Assembly: GCF_003298505.1 (NCBI RefSeq)
Contig: NZ_QNGB01000022.1
Span: 1 to 57,522 of the forward strand
DNA: 57,522 nucleotides
Reading direction: 5' to 3'
Source: Roseovarius sp. TE539
GTDB lineage: Bacteria; Pseudomonadota; Alphaproteobacteria; Rhodobacterales; Rhodobacteraceae
Position numbers and translations under genes: made by a program
The notes under the pieces: generated by a model
Databases searched by the model: none
What the model saw: the letters and a program-made list of their open reading frames with translations, nothing else
Told to the model about the DNA's origin: nothing
Part shown: positions 17,875 to 28,581 of the stretch, in pieces
How positions within the stretch are numbered: the first letter of the stretch is position 1
Layout of the letters: every line of letters starts with the position of its first letter

Positions 17875-18357
17875 ATGCCAGTCCGCACAGATGATCTTGA
17901 TCGAAAAATCCTTGTCCAGCTTCAGCGCGACGGCGGACAGTCACTGGACGATATCGCCAGAAAAGTGGGCAGTTCCAAGACCCCGGTCTGGAATCGGATC
18001 CGCAAGATGCGCGAGGCCGGTATCATACGTCAGCAGACCTACATCCTGGATGCGGAAGCCCTTGGATTCGAAGCGTGTTTCTTTGTTCTCATCCGGACGT
18101 CCGAACACGACGCGGCCTGGCAGGCGACATTCCTGAAAGCGTTGAAAGACCGGCCGGAGGTACAGGAGGCCCACCGTCTGGCTGGCGATATAGATTACAT
18201 CCTGAAGGTGCGGGTCACGAACGCCCGGGCCTATGACACCTTTTATCAGGCCCTGATCTCAGAGGTGAAAGTGCACAATGTCACTGCCCTGCTGTCGATG
18301 GAGGAAATCAAGTCCACCACCATGATCCCGCTTGAAAGTCGGGAAGCAACAACCTGA
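17875..18357 (+). CDS. Lrp/AsnC-family transcriptional regulator
   Basis: A 160-residue regulator. An N-terminal winged HTH (LDRKILVQLQRDGGQSLDDI, KVGSSKTPVWNRIRKMREAG) is followed by the ligand-binding RAM/AsnC domain (GDIDYILKVRVTN, VHNVTALLSMEEIKST). Divergence from cysG, with a shared AT-rich region, suggests it controls the sulfur operon, perhaps responding to a sulfur amino acid; this is inference. The ATG at 17875 begins MPVRTDDLD; a TTG at 17848 would add nine residues. Its stop is 2 bp from that of the convergent tpiA. Confidence 0.9.
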   Translation: MPVRTDDLDRKILVQLQRDGGQSLDDIARKVGSSKTPVWNRIRKMREAGIIRQQTYILDAEALGFEACFFVLIRTSEHDAAWQATFLKALKDRPEVQEAHRLAGDIDYILKVRVTNARAYDTFYQALISEVKVHNVTALLSMEEIKSTTMIPLESREATT

Positions 18358-18359
18358 AA

Positions 18360-19109
18360 TCACGTGTTTTCAAGCGCGTCTATGATGGGAGAGAAATCAT
18401 CCGCCCGAAGGCTGGCGCCACCGACGAGTGCACCGTCGACATTGTCCACGCCGAAAATCTCGGCGGCATTCGCGGGCTTCACCGACCCGCCATAGAGCAG
18501 GCGGAACCCGTTGCCATTCCCACTGCCGAACCGATCGGACAGCGCCTGGCGCAGGAAATCATGCACCTCCGCGATCTGGCCGATTTCCGGGGTCAGACCG
18601 GTGCCGATGGCCCAGACCGGTTCATAGGCTATGACGGTGTTTTCCGGGGTCGCGCCATCGGGTAGGGACTGTGCGATCTGCTCGGCGATAACCTGTAGCG
18701 TCTGACCGCCTTCGCGCTGTTCCAGCGTTTCGCCGATGCACGCCAGGGCGATCAGTCCGGCGGCCTGCGCAGCCATAACCTTGTCACAGACCAAAGCATT
18801 GGTTTCATGATGATTTTCCCGCCGCTCGGAATGGCCTAGAATGACCGCCCCGGCCCCGGCATCGGCCAGCATCGCAGCCGATAAATCGCCGGTATGGGCC
18901 CCGGACGGTGCGGGATGACAATCCTGCGCGCCGATAAACATGGGATGCCCGGCAACCCGGTCCGCGGCCTGTGTCACAAGAGTGGCGGGAGGACAAAGAA
19001 GCAGATCGACGGACGGGGCGGGATGGCGTGCCATGAGCGCGTCAAGTTCGCTCAGATTGCCACGCGTTCCGTTCATCTTCCAATTACCAGCGGCCAGCCT
19101 GCGTGGCAT
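18360..19109 (-). CDS. tpiA: Triosephosphate isomerase
   Basis: A 249-residue TIM-barrel enzyme interconverting dihydroxyacetone phosphate and glyceraldehyde 3-phosphate. The substrate Lys is in AGNWKMNG, the electrophilic His in ILGHSERR and the catalytic Glu in [10 protein letters not shown]. The phosphate loop is LLYGGSVKP, followed by DGALVGGAS. Length is normal. It is not in a glycolytic operon; it converges with the Lrp-type gene, 2 bp apart. Confidence 0.97.
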   Translation of the reverse strand: MPRRLAAGNWKMNGTRGNLSELDALMARHPAPSVDLLLCPPATLVTQAADRVAGHPMFIGAQDCHPAPSGAHTGDLSAAMLADAGAGAVILGHSERRENHHETNALVCDKVMAAQAAGLIALACIGETLEQREGGQTLQVIAEQIAQSLPDGATPENTVIAYEPVWAIGTGLTPEIGQIAEVHDFLRQALSDRFGSGNGNGFRLLYGGSVKPANAAEIFGVDNVDGALVGGASLRADDFSPIIDALENT

Positions 19110-19218
19110 ATCACCCTCCCGCGATCTGTGTCCGGCAGGTTATCACGCAGTGCGGACACGGATGCAAGGCGGCAATCATCCTTAGAAAAAAATGTTCAGA
19201 ACCAAGCAAATGGAACCT

Positions 19219-19572
19219 TCATTCCATGTTCTCGAACTTGATGGATTCACCGCAGCCGCAGGATTCGGTCACGTTGGGATTGTTGAAACGGAAACCCGAT
19301 TCAAGCAGAGACACCTCGTAATCTATCTCGGTACCGAACAGGAACATCTGCGCCATCGGCGCAATCATGACCCGCGCACCCTCCTGCTCGACCACCTCGT
19401 CATGGGGATCGGTTTCATCCACATATTCCATCGTGTATTCCATGCCCGCGCAGCCGCCTTTCTTGACGCCGATTCGAAGGCCGTCATGGCCTTCCTGCTG
19501 CATCAGCTTGCGGATTTGCGAGGCGGCCGCAGGGGTCATTGAAATGGCCTGCTTTCCCGGAATTCCGAACAT
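19219..19572 (-). CDS. sufA: SufA/HesB-type Fe-S carrier
   Basis: A 117-residue A-type carrier. The three conserved cysteines are in KKGGCAGMEY and near the end in ESCGCGES. It starts MFGIPGKQAISMTPAAASQI. It receives Fe-S clusters from the SUF scaffold and passes them to apo-proteins. It follows the DUF59 gene by 28 bp as a two-gene unit; the rest of the suf cluster is not in this window. ErpA-type function is an alternative. Confidence 0.88.
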   Translation of the reverse strand: MFGIPGKQAISMTPAAASQIRKLMQQEGHDGLRIGVKKGGCAGMEYTMEYVDETDPHDEVVEQEGARVMIAPMAQMFLFGTEIDYEVSLLESGFRFNNPNVTESCGCGESIKFENME

Positions 19573-19600
19573 GAATTTTACCTTTCAGCGTCTTGAATTT

Positions 19601-19963
19601 TCACATGAAACCCAGTTCCAGGCGGGCTTCGTCGCTCATCATGTCCATACCCCACGGGGGCTCCCAGACCAGTTCCACATCGACCTGTTTGACCCCCGGC
19701 AGAGGTTCGATCGCATCGGCCACCCAACCGGGCATTTCCCCGGCGACGGGACACCCCGGCGCGGTCAGGGTCATGATAACGTTCACGGCATTTTCCTTAT
19801 CTATATCAATCGTATAGATCAGGCCCAGATCATAGATGTTGACCGGGATTTCGGGGTCAAAGACCGATTGGCATGCGGCGACGACCTGATCGTAAAGCGG
19901 ATGCTCTGTGCTTGACGGAGCGATGAGCGGTGCCCCTTCAAGCGGTTCTGGACTGTGGGTCAT
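19601..19963 (-). CDS. MIP18/DUF59-family Fe-S assembly protein (SufT-like)
   Basis: A 120-residue protein. DPEIPVNIYDLGLIY and MTLTAPGCPVAGEMP are the DUF59 signature, and VELVWEPPWGMDMMSDEAR is the usual C-terminal part. Members help Fe-S cluster maturation. The start at 19963 (MTHSPEP) is preferred over a frame reaching 20044 because the latter overlaps the promoter region. It is followed by sufA and has its own promoter candidate with an operator-like dyad. Confidence 0.87.
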   Translation of the reverse strand: MTHSPEPLEGAPLIAPSSTEHPLYDQVVAACQSVFDPEIPVNIYDLGLIYTIDIDKENAVNVIMTLTAPGCPVAGEMPGWVADAIEPLPGVKQVDVELVWEPPWGMDMMSDEARLELGFM

Positions 19964-19988
19964 GATCGGAACCTGTCTGTATATCCTG

Positions 19989-20023
19989 ATAAAACATATA
20001 AGTTTTATAAGGCCGCGCGTCCA
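19989..20023 (-). promoter_or_regulatory. Candidate promoter and operator of the DUF59-sufA pair
   Basis: On the minus strand TGGACG (20018-20023), 17 nt, then TATATG (19995-20000). A perfect dyad ATAAAAC-ATATAA-GTTTTAT (19989-20008) covers the -10, as expected for a repressor site. It does not match the IscR, RirA or Irr sites I recall, so the regulator is not named. The -35 lies in CCTCTGGACGCGC. Confidence 0.5.
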
Positions 20024-20088
20024 GAGGGGCGGTGAAGTGAACATTCTGTTCAGTTTGTACGGATAAACCGTTCACGCCCCGGATCGGC

Positions 20089-21495
20089 CTATTTGCCGGT
20101 CTTCTTGCGGCGCCGGATCGGTGCCGGACGGACCCGGCTTTCGATCTGTTCATAAAGCTTTGCGGTGATGTTCTTGCTCGTGGACCTCTCGATTCCCTCA
20201 AAGCCCGGAGAAGAATTGACCTCAAGGACCTTGGGCCCGGATTCCGAACGCAGCAGGTCCACACCGGCGAGGTTGAGTTCAAAGGCGCGGGCGGCGCGCA
20301 CGGCGGTGTCACGCTCCTCTCGGGTGATGCGGACCGACTTGGCATTGCCGCCACGATGGAGGTTGGAGCGGAAGTCGCCGTCCGCACCGGTGCGCTTCAT
20401 CGAGGCCACCACCTTTCCGCCGATGACCAGGCAACGGATATCCTCGCCCGCGGCTTCCTTGACGAAATCCTGAACCAGAAAATTGGCCTTCAGTCCGCGG
20501 AAGGCATCGATGACCGATTCGGCGGCCTTCTTGGTTTCCGCCAGCACCACGCCCTTTCCCTGCGTCGATTCCAGCAGCTTGACGATCAGTGGCGCGGTCC
20601 CCACGAGCCCGATCAGGTTGCCGGTGTCCTTCGGCGAAGCCGCGAAGGCGGTGTTGGGCATTCCGATCCGTGCCCGCGCCATGAGCTGATGAGCGTAGAG
20701 CTTGTCACGGCTGGCGCTGATCCCGTGCGAGGGGTTCACGCAATAGGTTCCGATGGTTTCGAACTGCCGGATCACCGCTGCACCGTAGGGGGTTATGGAG
20801 GCGCCGATGCGTGGGATCACCGCGTCGAAGCGGGGCAGGCGCTTGCCGTCGTAATGGACTTCGGGCGCCATGGCGTTGATCGCCATGTAGCAGCGCGTGG
20901 TATTGATCACCTCCACGGTGTGCCCGCGCTTTTCTCCCTCTTCCACGAGGCGGCGGGTTGAATAGTTGTCCTCGCGCGAAAGAACGGCGATGCGCAGCGC
21001 ACGCTTGGGCTGTTCGTGGCGCATCCGCGCAGTGTGATAGACATCGTAGCTCAACTCCGGCTGCAGGAAGCGGTCTGTGGCGACGATGGTGATGTGGTCC
21101 TTGAGCGCCTGGCGCCCCAGAAGCATGCGGCTGGTCATGGTGGCGCGGTTTGTCAGCGTGATCTCGATCGGCCATTCCTGTCCGTTCACCGCCATCCGTG
21201 ACTGGATCACGTAGCGCATTTCCTTTTCGCCGTTGGAAGAGGCCACCTCGCGCCGGTCCAGTATGGGGGCCGAGCAAGGAATGATCAGGTCGTCGCGCCC
21301 CGGAATCGGGTGTACGGTGAAGCGCACCTTGGGGCGCGAGGCGGGGCCGAAGGTCTCGATGTCAAACGCGTGGAGCGCCGAGGTACGCGCCCCGGTATCG
21401 ACCTTGGCGCGAAGGGCCGGAACCCCGAGGTCGGGCAGGGTGATCCATTCCTCCCAGCCAAAATTGAGTTCTGCACCGGTTTCGTCGTCACTCAT
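20089..21495 (-). CDS. Fusion of a PF05618 (retropepsin-like) domain with a RimK-type ATP-grasp ligase
   Basis: A 468-residue two-domain protein. The N-terminal approximately 150 residues are of the PF05618 type, with an aspartic-protease-like [11 protein letters not shown] (D33). The C-terminal approximately 300 residues are RimK-like ATP-grasp ([48 protein letters not shown]). RimK enzymes ligate amino acids, for example Glu to ribosomal protein S6; the substrate here is unknown. The ATG at 21495 has AAGGAG 7 nt upstream. A basic RRRKKTG tail ends it. It diverges from tgt, 66 bp apart. Confidence 0.88.
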   Translation of the reverse strand: MSDDETGAELNFGWEEWITLPDLGVPALRAKVDTGARTSALHAFDIETFGPASRPKVRFTVHPIPGRDDLIIPCSAPILDRREVASSNGEKEMRYVIQSRMAVNGQEWPIEITLTNRATMTSRMLLGRQALKDHITIVATDRFLQPELSYDVYHTARMRHEQPKRALRIAVLSREDNYSTRRLVEEGEKRGHTVEVINTTRCYMAINAMAPEVHYDGKRLPRFDAVIPRIGASITPYGAAVIRQFETIGTYCVNPSHGISASRDKLYAHQLMARARIGMPNTAFAASPKDTGNLIGLVGTAPLIVKLLESTQGKGVVLAETKKAAESVIDAFRGLKANFLVQDFVKEAAGEDIRCLVIGGKVVASMKRTGADGDFRSNLHRGGNAKSVRITREERDTAVRAARAFELNLAGVDLLRSESGPKVLEVNSSPGFEGIERSTSKNITAKLYEQIESRVRPAPIRRRKKTGK

Positions 21496-21561
21496 TGGCG
21501 GGCTCCTTGGCATTCGCGGAGAATCGTCGGATATGGAGGGATCGCGACTTGTGGGCCTAGG

Positions 21562-22692
21562 ATGACAGCATCATTCAGCTTCGAACTCAAGGCAATTGAC
21601 GGTGCGGCACGCGCGGGCGTCATTGCCACGCCGCGCGGCGAGATCCGCACGCCGGCCTTCATGCCGGTGGGCACCGCGGGCACGGTCAAGGCGATGTTGC
21701 CGGACTCGGTGCGCGAGACGGGGGCCGATATCCTGCTGGGCAACACGTATCACCTGATGCTGCGCCCGGGGCCTGAGCGGGTGGCGCGGCTGGGGGGGCT
21801 GCACCGGTTCATGAACTGGGACCGGCCGATCCTGACCGACAGCGGCGGCTTCCAGGTGATGAGCCTGGCCGGGCTCCGCAAGCTCACCGAGCAGGGGGTC
21901 ACGTTCAAATCCCATATCGACGGGTCGCGTCACGAGCTTACACCGGAACGCTCGATGGAAATACAGCGGCTTCTGGGCAGCGACATCGTGATGTGTTTTG
22001 ACGAATGTCCGGCGCTGCCCGCCACCGATGACGAGGTGGCGCGCGCGATGCACCTGTCGATGCGGTGGGCCGAGCGGTCGAAGGTGGCCTTCGGGAACCG
22101 GCCCGGCCACGCCCTTTTCGGGATCATGCAGGGCGGGGTTGCCCCGGATCTGCGCGCCGAAAGCGCCGAGGCCCTGACGGCCATCGGATTCGACGGCTAT
22201 GCCATCGGCGGGCTGGCCGTGGGCGAGGGGCAGGCTGCCATGTTCGGGGTTCTGGATTATGCGCCGGGGTTGCTGCCGCGGGACAGGCCACGCTACCTGA
22301 TGGGGGTCGGCAAGCCCGATGACATCGTGGGCGCCGTGAAGCGGGGCGTGGACATGATGGATTGCGTGTTGCCCTCGCGGTCGGGCCGGACGGGGCAGGC
22401 CTTCACCCGTCGCGGGGTGGTCAACATCAAGAACGCGCGCCATGCCGACGATCCCCGCCCGCTGGACGATGCCTGTGGATGCCCGGCCTGCCGCGGCTAT
22501 TCGCGCGCCTACCTGCACCATGTCTTTCGCGCGGGCGAGATGATCAGCGGGATGCTGCTGACCTGGCACAACCTGCATTATTTCCAGGAAATCATGGCGG
22601 GGATGCGCCTGGCGATCGCGGAAGCGCGATTCGCGCAATGGGAGGCCGCCTTCCACGCCGGACGGGCCGACGGGGACATCGATCCGCTCTGA
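21562..22692 (+). CDS. tgt: Queuine tRNA-ribosyltransferase (TGT)
   Basis: A 376-residue TIM-barrel enzyme that exchanges guanine-34 of GUN tRNAs for preQ1. [11 protein letters not shown] and LLGNTYHL open the fold. [10 protein letters not shown] holds the catalytic or base-recognition Asp, and [17 protein letters not shown] is typical. The zinc site is CGCPAC with a following HH in AYLHHVF. The in-frame region upstream to 21310 lies over the divergent rimK-like gene and is rejected; the ATG at 21562 gives the family N-terminus. The other queuosine genes are not in view. Confidence 0.96.
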   Translation: MTASFSFELKAIDGAARAGVIATPRGEIRTPAFMPVGTAGTVKAMLPDSVRETGADILLGNTYHLMLRPGPERVARLGGLHRFMNWDRPILTDSGGFQVMSLAGLRKLTEQGVTFKSHIDGSRHELTPERSMEIQRLLGSDIVMCFDECPALPATDDEVARAMHLSMRWAERSKVAFGNRPGHALFGIMQGGVAPDLRAESAEALTAIGFDGYAIGGLAVGEGQAAMFGVLDYAPGLLPRDRPRYLMGVGKPDDIVGAVKRGVDMMDCVLPSRSGRTGQAFTRRGVVNIKNARHADDPRPLDDACGCPACRGYSRAYLHHVFRAGEMISGMLLTWHNLHYFQEIMAGMRLAIAEARFAQWEAAFHAGRADGDIDPL

Positions 22693-22791
22693 AAGGGACG
22701 TCGAGCGGCGCCGGGTAAGGTTTTCCTGACTGCCCGCGACCCGCGACAACAGCTATTGTAGGTGCGGAAGATGACCCCGGAGGCCGAGACA

Positions 22792-22872
22792 ATGCCGATT
22801 TCAGTTCACTTCGCGATCTTTGCCGCAAGCTGGGCACTGGTGGCCGCGCTGGCCGCGGGGCTGCTGGCCTGA
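22792..22872 (+). CDS. Putative 26-residue single-pass membrane peptide
   Basis: An ATG at 22792 preceded by GGAGG with 8-nt spacing opens a 26-residue frame that is almost entirely one hydrophobic helix (FAIFAASWALVAALAAGLLA). An in-frame ATG at 22771 would add seven residues but lacks a good ribosome-binding site. It lies 99 bp after tgt and 218 bp before lon on the same strand. The Shine-Dalgarno sequence and helix argue for a real small membrane protein; conservation is unchecked. Confidence 0.45.
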   Translation: MPISVHFAIFAASWALVAALAAGLLA

Positions 22873-22993
22873 GCAGTCGGCCCGGGGCCCTTTGCATGAT
22901 TTCCATTTCCTGCACATTGGCCGAATTGCGCCCTTGCCCCCGGCTGCAAGGCCGGGCAGATTGGCGCGATGACGCGACCGACGGGTTGAAACA

Positions 22994-23009
22994 GGGGCGC
23001 TTTCGCCCC
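22994..23009. terminator. Small hairpin between the small ORF and lon
   Basis: GGGGCG-CTTT-CGCCCC forms a 6-bp stem with a tetraloop, 81 bp before lon, followed by AACTGTTAA rather than a T run. It may mark the end of the tgt transcript or lie in the lon leader. The rest of 22873-23090 shows no gene. Confidence 0.3.
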
Positions 23010-23090
23010 AACTGTTAATCCCGAGACAGGAAAAGGCCATGCGTCGCCGCAGAGCGGGGCGCGCGCCTTTTTGCCAAGCAAGGAAAGAGC

Positions 23091-25502
23091 ATGCAAGAAC
23101 CCCTCAACTCAAGTTATCCCGTCCTGCCGCTGCGGGACATTGTGGTGTTTCCTCACATGATCGTGCCGCTTTTCGTGGGCCGCGACAAATCGGTCCGCGC
23201 GCTCGAAGAGGTCATGGCCGACGACAAGCAGATCCTGCTGTCGAGCCAGGTCGATCCGGGCGTGGACGATCCGGGCACCGACGGCATTTATGGCAGTGGC
23301 GTACTGGCAAACGTTCTGCAGCTTCTGAAGCTGCCCGACGGCACCGTGAAGGTGCTGGTCGAAGGCGTGGCACGGGTGCGTATCACCGAATACCTTGAAA
23401 ACGACTCTTATTTCGAGGCGCGGGCCGAGTACCTGACCGAGGTGCCGGGCGACGCGGCCACCCTTGAGGCGTTGCTGCGAACCGTGTCGGACGAATTCGA
23501 ACGCTATGCCAAGGCCAAGAACAACATTCCCGAAGAGGCGTTGTCGGCCGTGGCCGAGTCCGAGGAGCCGGGGCGGCTGGCCGATCTGGTGGCCGGGCAT
23601 CTCGGTATCGAGGTGGAACAGAAACAGGAGCTTCTGGAAACGCTCAGCGTGAGTGAGCGCCTGGAAAAGGTCTACGGCCTGATGCAGGGCGAGATGAGCG
23701 TTCTGCAGGTGGAAAAGAAGATCAAGACGCGCGTCAAGTCGCAGATGGAGCGCACCCAGAGGGAATATTACCTGAATGAGCAGATGAAAGCCATTCAGAA
23801 GGAGCTGGGCGACGGCGAGGAAGGCGAAGGCGAGGTTGCCGAGCTGGAATCACGCATCGCGGAGACCAAGCTTTCCAAGGAGGCCCGCGAGAAGGCCGAG
23901 GCGGAACTCAAGAAACTCAAGAACATGAGCCCGATGAGCGCCGAGGCAACGGTTGTGCGCAACTACCTCGACTGGATGCTGAGCATCCCGTGGGGCAAGA
24001 AATCGCGCGTCAAGAAGGACTTGAGCCGTGCCGAGAAGATCCTCGACACCGATCACTACGGGCTCGAGAAGGTCAAGGAGCGCATTGTCGAGTATCTGGC
24101 CGTTCAGCAGCGGTCCAAGAAGCTCAAGGGTCCGATCATGTGCCTCGTGGGGCCGCCGGGCGTGGGCAAGACCTCGCTCGGGGAATCCGTGGCGCGGGCC
24201 ACCGGCCGCGAATTCATCCGCATCAGCCTTGGTGGCGTGCGTGACGAAAGCGAGATCCGCGGACACCGCCGGACTTATATCGGGTCGATGCCCGGCAAGA
24301 TCATCCAGTCGCTCAAGAAGGCGAAGACGACAAATCCGCTGATCCTGCTCGACGAGATCGACAAGATGGGTCAGGATTTTCGCGGCGACCCGGCAAGCGC
24401 GATGCTCGAGGTGCTGGACCCCGAACAGAACTCGACCTTCGTCGATCACTATCTCGAAGTGGAATACGATCTTTCCAACGTGATGTTCCTGACCACGGCG
24501 AATTCCTACAACATGCCGGAACCCCTGAAGGACCGGATGGAGGTGATCCCGCTTGCGGGCTATACCGAGGATGAAAAGCGTGAGATCGCCAAGCAACACC
24601 TGATCCCCAAGCAGATCAAGAATCACGGTCTCAAGAAGGGCGAGTTCGAGTTGACCGACGCTGCGCTGACCGAGATCGTTCGCACCTACACCCGAGAGGC
24701 GGGGGTACGGAACCTTGAACGCGAACTGGCCAAGGTGGCCCGCAAGGCCGTGACCCGGATCATCAAGGGCGAGGCCGAAAGCGTGACCGTGACGCCCGAG
24801 AACCTGTCGGATTTCCTTGGCGTGAAGAAGTTCAAGTACGGTCTGGCCGAGGAAAAGGATCAGGTCGGCGTGGTGACAGGGCTGGCTTACACATCCGTGG
24901 GTGGCGAGCTTTTGAACATCGAGGCTCTGCGCCTGCCGGGCAAGGGTCGGATGAAGACAACCGGCACGCTTGGCGACGTGATGAAGGAATCGATCGACGC
25001 CGCGTCAAGCTACGTGCGCTCGGTGGCGCCCGAGATCGGGGTGAAGCCGCCAAGGTTCGAGAAGTGGGATATCCACGTTCACGTCCCTGAGGGCGCAACG
25101 CCCAAGGACGGGCCGAGTGCCGGGCTGGCGATGGTCACGTCGATCGTGTCGGTGCTGACCGGCATTCCGGTCCGCAAGGACATCGCCATGACGGGTGAGG
25201 TGACGCTGCGCGGCAACGCATTGCCGATCGGCGGATTGAAGGAGAAACTTCTCGCGGCTCTCAGGGGCGGCATCAAGCGGGTGCTGATCCCTGCGGAGAA
25301 CGAAAAGGATCTCGTGGAGATCCCCGACAACGTCAAGCAAGGGCTGGAGATCATTCCAGTGGATCATGTTCGCGACGTGCTGGATCATGCGCTTGTCCGC
25401 CAGCCTGAGCCGGTGGAATGGGACGAAGCGGCCGAGGAGGCCGCCGCGGCCGAAGCGGCTTTGAAGGATCGTGACGGAGCGGGCGCCGCTGCGCATCACT
25501 GA
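23091..25502 (+). CDS. lon: ATP-dependent protease Lon
   Basis: An 803-residue AAA+ serine protease that degrades damaged and regulatory proteins. The N-terminal substrate domain begins [16 protein letters not shown] helical segment (about 200-300) is followed by Walker [13 protein letters not shown], Walker [11 protein letters not shown] and the [13 protein letters not shown] pore region. The protease domain has Ser676 in [11 protein letters not shown] and Lys719 in [10 protein letters not shown], spaced as in E. coli Lon. The Ala/Glu-rich tail is normal for the group. AAGGA precedes the start, and a strong terminator follows at 25531-25563. Confidence 0.98.
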   Translation: MQEPLNSSYPVLPLRDIVVFPHMIVPLFVGRDKSVRALEEVMADDKQILLSSQVDPGVDDPGTDGIYGSGVLANVLQLLKLPDGTVKVLVEGVARVRITEYLENDSYFEARAEYLTEVPGDAATLEALLRTVSDEFERYAKAKNNIPEEALSAVAESEEPGRLADLVAGHLGIEVEQKQELLETLSVSERLEKVYGLMQGEMSVLQVEKKIKTRVKSQMERTQREYYLNEQMKAIQKELGDGEEGEGEVAELESRIAETKLSKEAREKAEAELKKLKNMSPMSAEATVVRNYLDWMLSIPWGKKSRVKKDLSRAEKILDTDHYGLEKVKERIVEYLAVQQRSKKLKGPIMCLVGPPGVGKTSLGESVARATGREFIRISLGGVRDESEIRGHRRTYIGSMPGKIIQSLKKAKTTNPLILLDEIDKMGQDFRGDPASAMLEVLDPEQNSTFVDHYLEVEYDLSNVMFLTTANSYNMPEPLKDRMEVIPLAGYTEDEKREIAKQHLIPKQIKNHGLKKGEFELTDAALTEIVRTYTREAGVRNLERELAKVARKAVTRIIKGEAESVTVTPENLSDFLGVKKFKYGLAEEKDQVGVVTGLAYTSVGGELLNIEALRLPGKGRMKTTGTLGDVMKESIDAASSYVRSVAPEIGVKPPRFEKWDIHVHVPEGATPKDGPSAGLAMVTSIVSVLTGIPVRKDIAMTGEVTLRGNALPIGGLKEKLLAALRGGIKRVLIPAENEKDLVEIPDNVKQGLEIIPVDHVRDVLDHALVRQPEPVEWDEAAEEAAAAEAALKDRDGAGAAAHH

Positions 25503-25530
25503 TCCGGCCCGGGCAAGACCGGACCCAGCC

Positions 25531-25563
25531 AAGGGGGCGCCCGTTACCGGGGCGCCCCTTTTT
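25531..25563 (+). terminator. Rho-independent terminator of lon
   Basis: AAGGGGGCGCCC and GGGGCGCCCCTT pair in a GC-rich stem around a short GTTACC loop, followed by a T run, 28 bp after the lon stop. The remaining bases to the dxs stop (25564-25744) show no gene. Confidence 0.85.
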
Positions 25564-25744
25564 CGCTTGGCATCATGTTCGTGGTCGGGGCCGGCGCCCT
25601 GCCGGGCGGTTCCGTTGATGGCCATGTGCGGGATGTGTTCGTGGCAACGCGGGCCGCACGGCAGACGCGCGGGGCGCACAGCCGGGGCAAATCACTCTAC
25701 GCCGGAAACCCGCGCGTCGGGTCCACGGGGCGACCGGTGACCGG

Positions 25745-27673
25745 TCAGGCGCGCCGATCGTGAAGTTGGGCCACTCCCAGAACGTCAAGAACACGCGCCT
25801 CGATATCCGCCGCATTGAGTTGTGCCACCGCATACATGTCGGCGGGCCCGGCCTGGTCGATGAAGATGTCCGGCAGCACCATCGAGCGATATTTCAATCC
25901 GGTATCGAAGACGCCCCTTTCGGCCAGAAGCTGCGCGACATGGCTGCCGAAACCGCCGATGGCACCTTCCTCGATGGTAATCAGCGCCTCGTGCTCCGTC
26001 GCGAGCTCCAGGATCAACGCCTCGTCGAGCGGTTTGGCGAACCGCGCATCGGCGATGGTGGGGGTGATCCCGCGCTGGCCGAGCGCCTCGGCCGCCCTCA
26101 GGACTTCGCCCAGCCTCGTTCCGTAAGACAGGATGGCGATGCGCGCGCCCTCCCGGATCGTCCGGCCGCGACCGATCTCCAGCGGCTCGCCGCGCTCGGG
26201 CATTTCCACGCCGGCGCCTTCGCCGCGCGGATACCGGAACGCGATCGGCCCACTGTCATGCGCGGCAGCGGTCGCCACCATGTGCTTGAGCTCCGCCTCG
26301 TCGGCGGCGGCCATCACGGTGAAACCCGGCAGGTTGGCAAGGTAGGCCACGTCGTAACTGCCGGCATGTGTCGGCCCGTCCGCCCCTACGAGCCCGGCAC
26401 GGTCGATCGCGAAACGCACCGGCAACCGCTGGATCGCCACGTCGTGCACAACCTGGTCATACCCGCGCTGCAAGAAGGTGGAATAGAGCGCCGCGAAAGG
26501 CCGCATACCGCCCGCCGCCAACCCGGCCGAGAAGGTCACGGCGTGCTGTTCGGCAATCCCCACGTCGAAGCAGCGCGACGGGTAGCGCGCGCCGAAGCGG
26601 TCCAGCCCGGTGCCATCCGGCATCGCCGCCGTCACGGCGCAGATCCGGTCGTCGCGTTCGGCCGCCTCGATCAGCGCATCTGCGAAAACGGCGGTGTAGC
26701 TGGGCGCGTTGGACACCGCCTTTTTCTGCTCACCGGTGGTGACATTGAACTTCGCCGTGGCATGGCCACCGTCGCGCCGGGTCTCGGCGGGGCCATAACC
26801 CTTGCCCTTTCTGGTGATCGCGTGGATCAGGATCGGACCGTTGGCACGTTCGCGTACCGTGCGCAGCACCGGCAGGAGCTGGTCCATGTCGTGCCCGTCG
26901 ATCGGCCCCACGTAATCGAATCCCAGCTCCTCGAACAGGGTACCGCCCACGGTCATCCCCTTGAGCAGGTCATGCGCCCGCCGCGCGCCCTGCTGGAACG
27001 GCCCCGGCAGAAGCGACACCGCCCCTTTGGCCGCTGCCTTGAATTCCTGAAAGGGCGCACCGGCGTAAAGCCTTGACAGGTAGGAGGAAAGCGCGCCCAC
27101 CGGTGGCGCGATGCTCATCTCGTTGTCGTTGAGAATCACGATCAGGCGCTTTTTCAGGGCACCGGCATTGTTCATCGCCTCGAAGGCCATGCCGGCGCTC
27201 ATCGCGCCGTCGCCGATCACCGCGATGGCATCACCATGCCCCGTCTCGCAGGCACCGCCCAGGTCGCGCGCCACCGCAAAGCCGAGCGCCGCGCTGATCG
27301 AGGTGGAGCTGTGCGCGGCCCCGAACGGATCATAGGGTGATTCCGACCGTTTGGTGAACCCGCTCAAGCCGTCCTTCTGGCGCAGGGTCCGCATCCTGTC
27401 CCGCCGCCCGGTCAGGATCTTGTGCGGGTAGGATTGATGGCTCACGTCCCAGACAATCTTGTCGCGCGGCGCGTCGAAGACGGCGTGCAGCGCCACCGTC
27501 AGCTCGACGACGCCAAGACCGGCCCCCAGATGGCCGCCGGTTTCGCTGACCGTGCTGATGGTTTCGGCACGCAGCTCGTGGGCCAGTCGGCCGAGGTCAC
27601 GGTCAGACAGGCGCTTGAGGTCGGCCGGCGAGGCGACCTGATCCAGAAGCGGGGTTTCGGGGCGACTGCTCAT
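25745..27673 (-). CDS. dxs: 1-deoxy-D-xylulose-5-phosphate synthase
   Basis: A 642-residue thiamine-diphosphate enzyme, first step of the MEP isoprenoid pathway (pyruvate plus glyceraldehyde 3-phosphate). [36 protein letters not shown] and the ThDP motif ending NDNEMSI are present. The transketolase-like [15 protein letters not shown] and [13 protein letters not shown] follow, with a C-terminal transketolase domain. GGGAGGGGAG precedes the ATG at 27673. It is the last gene of an xseB-ispA-dxs unit (gaps of 5 and 36 bp). Confidence 0.97.
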   Translation of the reverse strand: MSSRPETPLLDQVASPADLKRLSDRDLGRLAHELRAETISTVSETGGHLGAGLGVVELTVALHAVFDAPRDKIVWDVSHQSYPHKILTGRRDRMRTLRQKDGLSGFTKRSESPYDPFGAAHSSTSISAALGFAVARDLGGACETGHGDAIAVIGDGAMSAGMAFEAMNNAGALKKRLIVILNDNEMSIAPPVGALSSYLSRLYAGAPFQEFKAAAKGAVSLLPGPFQQGARRAHDLLKGMTVGGTLFEELGFDYVGPIDGHDMDQLLPVLRTVRERANGPILIHAITRKGKGYGPAETRRDGGHATAKFNVTTGEQKKAVSNAPSYTAVFADALIEAAERDDRICAVTAAMPDGTGLDRFGARYPSRCFDVGIAEQHAVTFSAGLAAGGMRPFAALYSTFLQRGYDQVVHDVAIQRLPVRFAIDRAGLVGADGPTHAGSYDVAYLANLPGFTVMAAADEAELKHMVATAAAHDSGPIAFRYPRGEGAGVEMPERGEPLEIGRGRTIREGARIAILSYGTRLGEVLRAAEALGQRGITPTIADARFAKPLDEALILELATEHEALITIEEGAIGGFGSHVAQLLAERGVFDTGLKYRSMVLPDIFIDQAGPADMYAVAQLNAADIEARVLDVLGVAQLHDRRA

Positions 27674-27709
27674 GGGGCTCCCCTCCCTTGGGGATCTGCG
27701 GGCGGCAAT

Positions 27710-28576
27710 TCAGGCCTCACGCGAGATAGCGAAGCGCGCGACGGCCCGCAAGGTTTCGGCGTCCTCGCCGTAACAAGATAGGGCATCGCAGGCCGCGTCA
27801 ACAAGACCGGAAGCGCGCGCACGTGCCCCGTCCAGCCCCAGAAGCGACACGAATGTCGCCTTGCCGGCGGTCGTGTCCTTGCCGACGGCCTTGCCCGCCC
27901 GGTCCGCATCGCCGGTGATGTCGATCACGTCGTCCTGGATCTGGAACGCCAGTCCGAGCGCGCGTGCATAGGTGTCGAGCGCATCGGCGTTGGCACCGGC
28001 CATGATCGGCCCGGCGGTTGCCGCCCAGGCGAACAGCGCCCCGGTCTTGCCTTGCTGCAGGGCGGTGATCTGCTCGAGCGAAAGGGGCGGGCCGGCGGCC
28101 TCGGCGGCAATATCAAGGGCCTGCCCGAGCACCATGCCCTGTCCCCCGGCGGCCCGTGCCAGCCCGAACGCCAGATCGGCCCGCGCCCGGGCGGTTTCGG
28201 CGCCCTCGGGATGGGCGGCCAGTTCGAAGGCCAGGGATTGCAGTGCGTCGCCCGCCAGGACCGCGGTGGCCTCGTCCCAGCGGACATGGACAGTCGCCCG
28301 ACCGCGGCGCAGGCTGTCATCGTCCATGCAGGGAAGATCGTCGTGCACAAGGCTGTAGGCATGCATCGCCTCGATGGCTGCCGCCGGCCAGATCGCGCGG
28401 TCCTGCGCCACGCCATGAAGCCGCGCGCCCTCCAGCACCAGAAGCGCCCGCAACCGCTTGCCGCCACCCGACGCATAGCGCATGGCCTGCGCCACATCCC
28501 CATCACCGAACGGCCTGAGAACCCTTTCCAGATGCGCGGCAACGGCCCGGGCGGCCTCGGCGCGGGGTGTCTCCAT
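27710..28576 (-). CDS. ispA: Farnesyl diphosphate synthase / polyprenyl synthetase
   Basis: A 288-residue all-helical trans-prenyltransferase. The first Asp-rich motif is DDLPCMDDD within HAYSLVHDDLPCMDDDSLRR, the second QDDVIDITGD, and SGGGKRLRALL and QQGKTGALF are also typical. Short-chain product specificity is suggested by the two-residue CM insert in the first motif, usual for bacterial farnesyl synthases. It lies between xseB and dxs, as in many proteobacteria. Confidence 0.93.
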   Translation of the reverse strand: METPRAEAARAVAAHLERVLRPFGDGDVAQAMRYASGGGKRLRALLVLEGARLHGVAQDRAIWPAAAIEAMHAYSLVHDDLPCMDDDSLRRGRATVHVRWDEATAVLAGDALQSLAFELAAHPEGAETARARADLAFGLARAAGGQGMVLGQALDIAAEAAGPPLSLEQITALQQGKTGALFAWAATAGPIMAGANADALDTYARALGLAFQIQDDVIDITGDADRAGKAVGKDTTAGKATFVSLLGLDGARARASGLVDAACDALSCYGEDAETLRAVARFAISREA

Positions 28577-28581
28577 GGCCG

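Noticed and set aside
25564..25763. Short frames after the lon terminator (62 and 86 residues)
   Set aside because: Overlap the dxs end or the intergenic gap, lack ribosome-binding sites and resemble nothing.
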